From contig JAUVJW010000073.1 in assembly GCA_030596465.1 (NCBI GenBank), positions 1 to 8,131 on the forward strand: DNA of 8,131 bases, read 5' to 3'. The translations under genes and the position numbers were made by a program. The stretch comes from Candidatus Fermentibacteraceae bacterium (GTDB lineage: Bacteria > Fermentibacterota > Fermentibacteria > Fermentibacterales > JCC-6). The notes under the pieces were generated by a model. The model did no database searches, had not been told where the DNA came from, and saw nothing but the letters and a program-made list of their open reading frames with translations. This document shows, piece after piece, positions 6,476 through 8,131 of this stretch. The first letter of the stretch is position 1. The number at the start of each line of letters is the position of its first letter.

Positions 6476-7435
6476 ATGACCTCTACAACCGATATTATCC
6501 AGAGCATCGGTAAAGGTTCCATTCGAGCAATTGCCAGGGCTCTGAGCAAAGTTGAAAACGGCAGCTCGGATTCCACCGATATTCTCGATAAGCTTTTCAG
6601 CAGACAACAGGGGTTTACCATTGGTATTACCGGTCCTCCCGGAGCAGGCAAAAGTACTCTGGTGAACAGAATGATAACCAGATATAGAAAAACAGATAAT
6701 TCTGTAGGGGTAATAGCTGTTGACCCTTCTTCTCCTTTCACCGGAGGCGCCCTTCTTGGAGATCGTATTCGAATGCAGTCTCATGCTTCAGACCCGAAGG
6801 TGTTCATACGAAGCATGGGCAGCAGAGGACATCTGGGGGGGCTTTCCGGTGCAACCCGGGATGCTTCCTGTGTGCTTTCCGCCGCAGGTTACAGCCCGGT
6901 GATAATCGAAACTGTAGGGGTAGGTCAGGCTGAAGTTGAGGTTGCCGACCTGGCAGATATCACTCTGCTTGTTCTGGTTCCAGGGCTGGGAGATGATGTA
7001 CAATCCATGAAAGCCGGTATCATGGAGATCGGTGACATTATCGTTCTGAACAAGGCTGACAGAAATGGAATAGAACAACTGGAAAGCTATGTGAAAGCCA
7101 GTCTTGAGTATATGCCTCCAGGGCTGAAAAGACCCGATGTTGTACGAATTTCCGCAGTTAACGGTGATGGGCTGGAAGATCTCTGGGATGCCATTGATCG
7201 ACTGGTTGCCGCACAAACCGTAGAAAGCAGAATCTCTCATTCCGCTGTAACAACTCTGAGTGAAATTCTAAAGGAAAATGGACTTCTTTTCTTCGAAAAA
7301 TTACTGGAGATAGAATACAATGGCAGAAAAGAAGCCGAAGAGCTTATCTTAGCCGGACAGTTATCGCCTTATGCAATTGGAAAAAAACTGCTTGAAAGAG
7401 CAGAAAGGATATTTGAGCACAATGGATCTAAGTAA
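6476..7435 (+). CDS. meaB: MeaB/ArgK-type G-protein chaperone of methylmalonyl-CoA mutase
   Basis: The protein has 319 residues, the usual family length. It is a SIMIBI-class GTPase that loads and protects adenosylcobalamin on methylmalonyl-CoA mutase. Visible motifs are the Walker A 'GPPGAGKST' (53-61), 'AVDPSSPFTGGALLGDR' (81-97), 'SMGSRGHLGGLS' (113-124), 'ETVGVGQ' (145-151, Walker B/switch area), the switch III stretch 'DDVQSMKAGIMEIGD' (172-186) and the guanine-binding 'NKAD' (191-194). An N-terminal helical arm (about 1-45) and a C-terminal helical dimerisation part (after about 250) flank the G domain. No strong ribosome site precedes the ATG; the nearest is an AAAAGG about 9 nt upstream inside the end of the mutase subunit gene, which suggests translational coupling across the 6-nt gap. 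The epimerase start lies inside its 3' end. The older ArgK (lysine/arginine transport kinase) label does not apply in this context. Confidence 0.96.
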   Translation: MTSTTDIIQSIGKGSIRAIARALSKVENGSSDSTDILDKLFSRQQGFTIGITGPPGAGKSTLVNRMITRYRKTDNSVGVIAVDPSSPFTGGALLGDRIRMQSHASDPKVFIRSMGSRGHLGGLSGATRDASCVLSAAGYSPVIIETVGVGQAEVEVADLADITLLVLVPGLGDDVQSMKAGIMEIGDIIVLNKADRNGIEQLESYVKASLEYMPPGLKRPDVVRISAVNGDGLEDLWDAIDRLVAAQTVESRISHSAVTTLSEILKENGLLFFEKLLEIEYNGRKEAEELILAGQLSPYAIGKKLLERAERIFEHNGSK

Positions 7436-7823
7436 AATCGACCACATCGGAATAGCGGTTGAGAGTGTAGACGAGGCTTCAGTTTTTTACCGTGATGTGC
7501 TTGGACTTGAACTCATTGGAACAGACGAGGTTCCTTCCCAGAAGGTTAAAGTGGCGATGTTCAGAATTGGCGAAAGCAAAATTGAATTGCTTGAACCAAC
7601 ATCTCCCGACAGCTCAATTGCCATTTTTCTTGAAAAAAAGGGGCAGGGAATTCACCACATCGCATACGGAGTAACAGATGTGAATGGAACTGTCCTCGAG
7701 TTAGTTGAAAAAGAAATTAAAATGATTGATAAAGAACCAAGACCCGGTGCAGGTGGATCAAAAATCGCTTTCATCCACCCCAGGGCAAGTGGTCGTGTAC
7801 TTACAGAACTCTGCCAACACTAG
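7422..7823 (+). CDS. mce: Methylmalonyl-CoA epimerase
   Basis: The protein has 133 residues and belongs to the vicinal oxygen chelate (glyoxalase-like) superfamily. It interconverts (S)- and (R)-methylmalonyl-CoA, linking the carboxyltransferase to the mutase. All expected metal-binding positions are visible: His8 in 'KIDHIGIAV', Gln40 in 'VPSQKVKVAMF', His79 in 'GIHHIAYGV' and Glu129 in 'RVLTELCQ'. The 'HPRASGRVLTEL' ending is typical of the epimerase rather than of glyoxalase I. The start at 7422 is chosen because 'MDLSKIDHIGIAVES' is where the family begins. An in-frame ATG at 7371 would add 17 unrelated residues inside meaB. The gene overlaps the meaB 3' end by 14 nt, with AAAGGA at 7404-7409 as a distant ribosome site, which points to coupled translation. 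Confidence 0.96.
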   Translation: MDLSKIDHIGIAVESVDEASVFYRDVLGLELIGTDEVPSQKVKVAMFRIGESKIELLEPTSPDSSIAIFLEKKGQGIHHIAYGVTDVNGTVLELVEKEIKMIDKEPRPGAGGSKIAFIHPRASGRVLTELCQH

Positions 7824-7835
7824 AAGGGTATAAGA

Positions 7836-8131
7836 ATGAGCTCAGAAGACAAGGCCGGCAAACTCAGAGAACTTCGCGAAGAAGCTCTTCTGGGTGGAGG
7901 CGAAAAGAGAATAGAAAAACAGCATGCCCGGGGAAAACTCACTGCCCGCGAAAGGGTTGATCTGCTTCTTGATGAAGGCAGCTTTGAAGAGTTTGATATG
8001 CTCAAAACTCATCGCTGCACCAAATTCGGTCTTGAAAAACAGAACTACCTCGGAGACGGTGTTGTCACAGGATATGGAACCATAGACGGCAGGCTTGTTT
8101 ATGTTTTCAGCCAGGACTTTACTGTTTTCGG
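7836..8131 (+). CDS. mmdA: Biotin-dependent acyl-CoA carboxyltransferase, N-terminal part (methylmalonyl-CoA decarboxylase alpha / propionyl-CoA carboxylase beta; 3' end outside window)
   Basis: About 98 residues are visible before the right edge cuts the gene; family members are about 510-520 residues. The start has a basic helical stretch with 'HARGKLTARERVDLLLDEGSFEEFD', a hallmark of the acyl-CoA carboxyltransferase N-terminus. 'LGDGVVTGYGTIDGRLVYVFSQDFTVFG' follows, the start of the crotonase-like core. These proteins move CO2 between carboxybiotin and propionyl-/methylmalonyl-CoA. Whether the cell uses it as a sodium-pumping decarboxylase, a transcarboxylase or a carboxylase depends on the genes beyond the edge (OadG/MmdB-like membrane subunits or a biotin carboxylase). 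A GAAGGG at 7823-7828 lies 7 nt before the ATG, and the gap to the epimerase is 12 nt, so it belongs to the same operon. Confidence 0.9.
   Translation, partial: MSSEDKAGKLRELREEALLGGGEKRIEKQHARGKLTARERVDLLLDEGSFEEFDMLKTHRCTKFGLEKQNYLGDGVVTGYGTIDGRLVYVFSQDFTVF

Noticed and set aside
7371..7421. ATG at 7371 as the epimerase start
   Set aside because: It adds 17 residues encoded within meaB that do not fit the family, whose conserved N-terminus starts at 7422.

Overview
The window looks like a chromosomal segment of an uncultured or anaerobic bacterium of the FCB superphylum (Fibrobacterota, Cloacimonadota or Fermentibacteria-like lineages). The support is a type IX secretion (Por) sorting tail on the first gene, a long multi-domain hybrid histidine kinase of the kind common in these groups, a methylmalonyl-CoA module typical of succinate/propionate metabolism, moderate GC and frequent AGA arginine codons. 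The phylum assignment is an inference. No tRNA, rRNA, CRISPR array, insertion sequence or phage gene was seen, and genes are tightly packed.

Left part (1-3360): the C-terminal end of a T9SS-exported protein runs in from the left and ends at a strong UUCG-loop terminator. It is followed by a 968-residue soluble hybrid sensor kinase (PAS-GAF-HisKA-HATPase-REC-REC-HPt) on the plus strand. A GNRA-loop terminator then separates this kinase from a convergent gene for a small thioredoxin-fold lipoprotein (minus strand, 3372-3824).

Middle (3825-5892): an AT-rich divergent gap of 78 bp separates the lipoprotein from a plus-strand Nudix hydrolase resembling ADP-ribose pyrophosphatases. The Nudix gene converges on a minus-strand pair: a small secreted protein with a YbjN-like pattern, then, 19 nt downstream, a divergent PRPP synthetase. 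ADP-ribose hydrolysis yields ribose 5-phosphate, the substrate of PRPP synthetase, so the two convergent enzymes could be metabolically linked, although they are not co-transcribed.

Right part (6068-8131): a plus-strand operon of four genes spaced from a 14-nt overlap to 12 nt apart. It encodes the stand-alone cobalamin-binding subunit of methylmalonyl-CoA mutase, the MeaB G-protein chaperone, methylmalonyl-CoA epimerase, and the start of a biotin-dependent carboxyltransferase (methylmalonyl-CoA decarboxylase/propionyl-CoA carboxylase type) cut by the window edge. Together these interconvert succinyl-CoA, (R)- and (S)-methylmalonyl-CoA and propionyl-CoA. The large catalytic mutase subunit is not in the window. 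A reasonable sigma-70-like promoter precedes the operon.

Most of the content belongs to known families. The items most worth a second look are the divergent PRPP-binding loop of the PRPP synthetase, its pairing with a secreted YbjN-like protein, the split mutase arrangement, and a three-cysteine GAF domain in the kinase.
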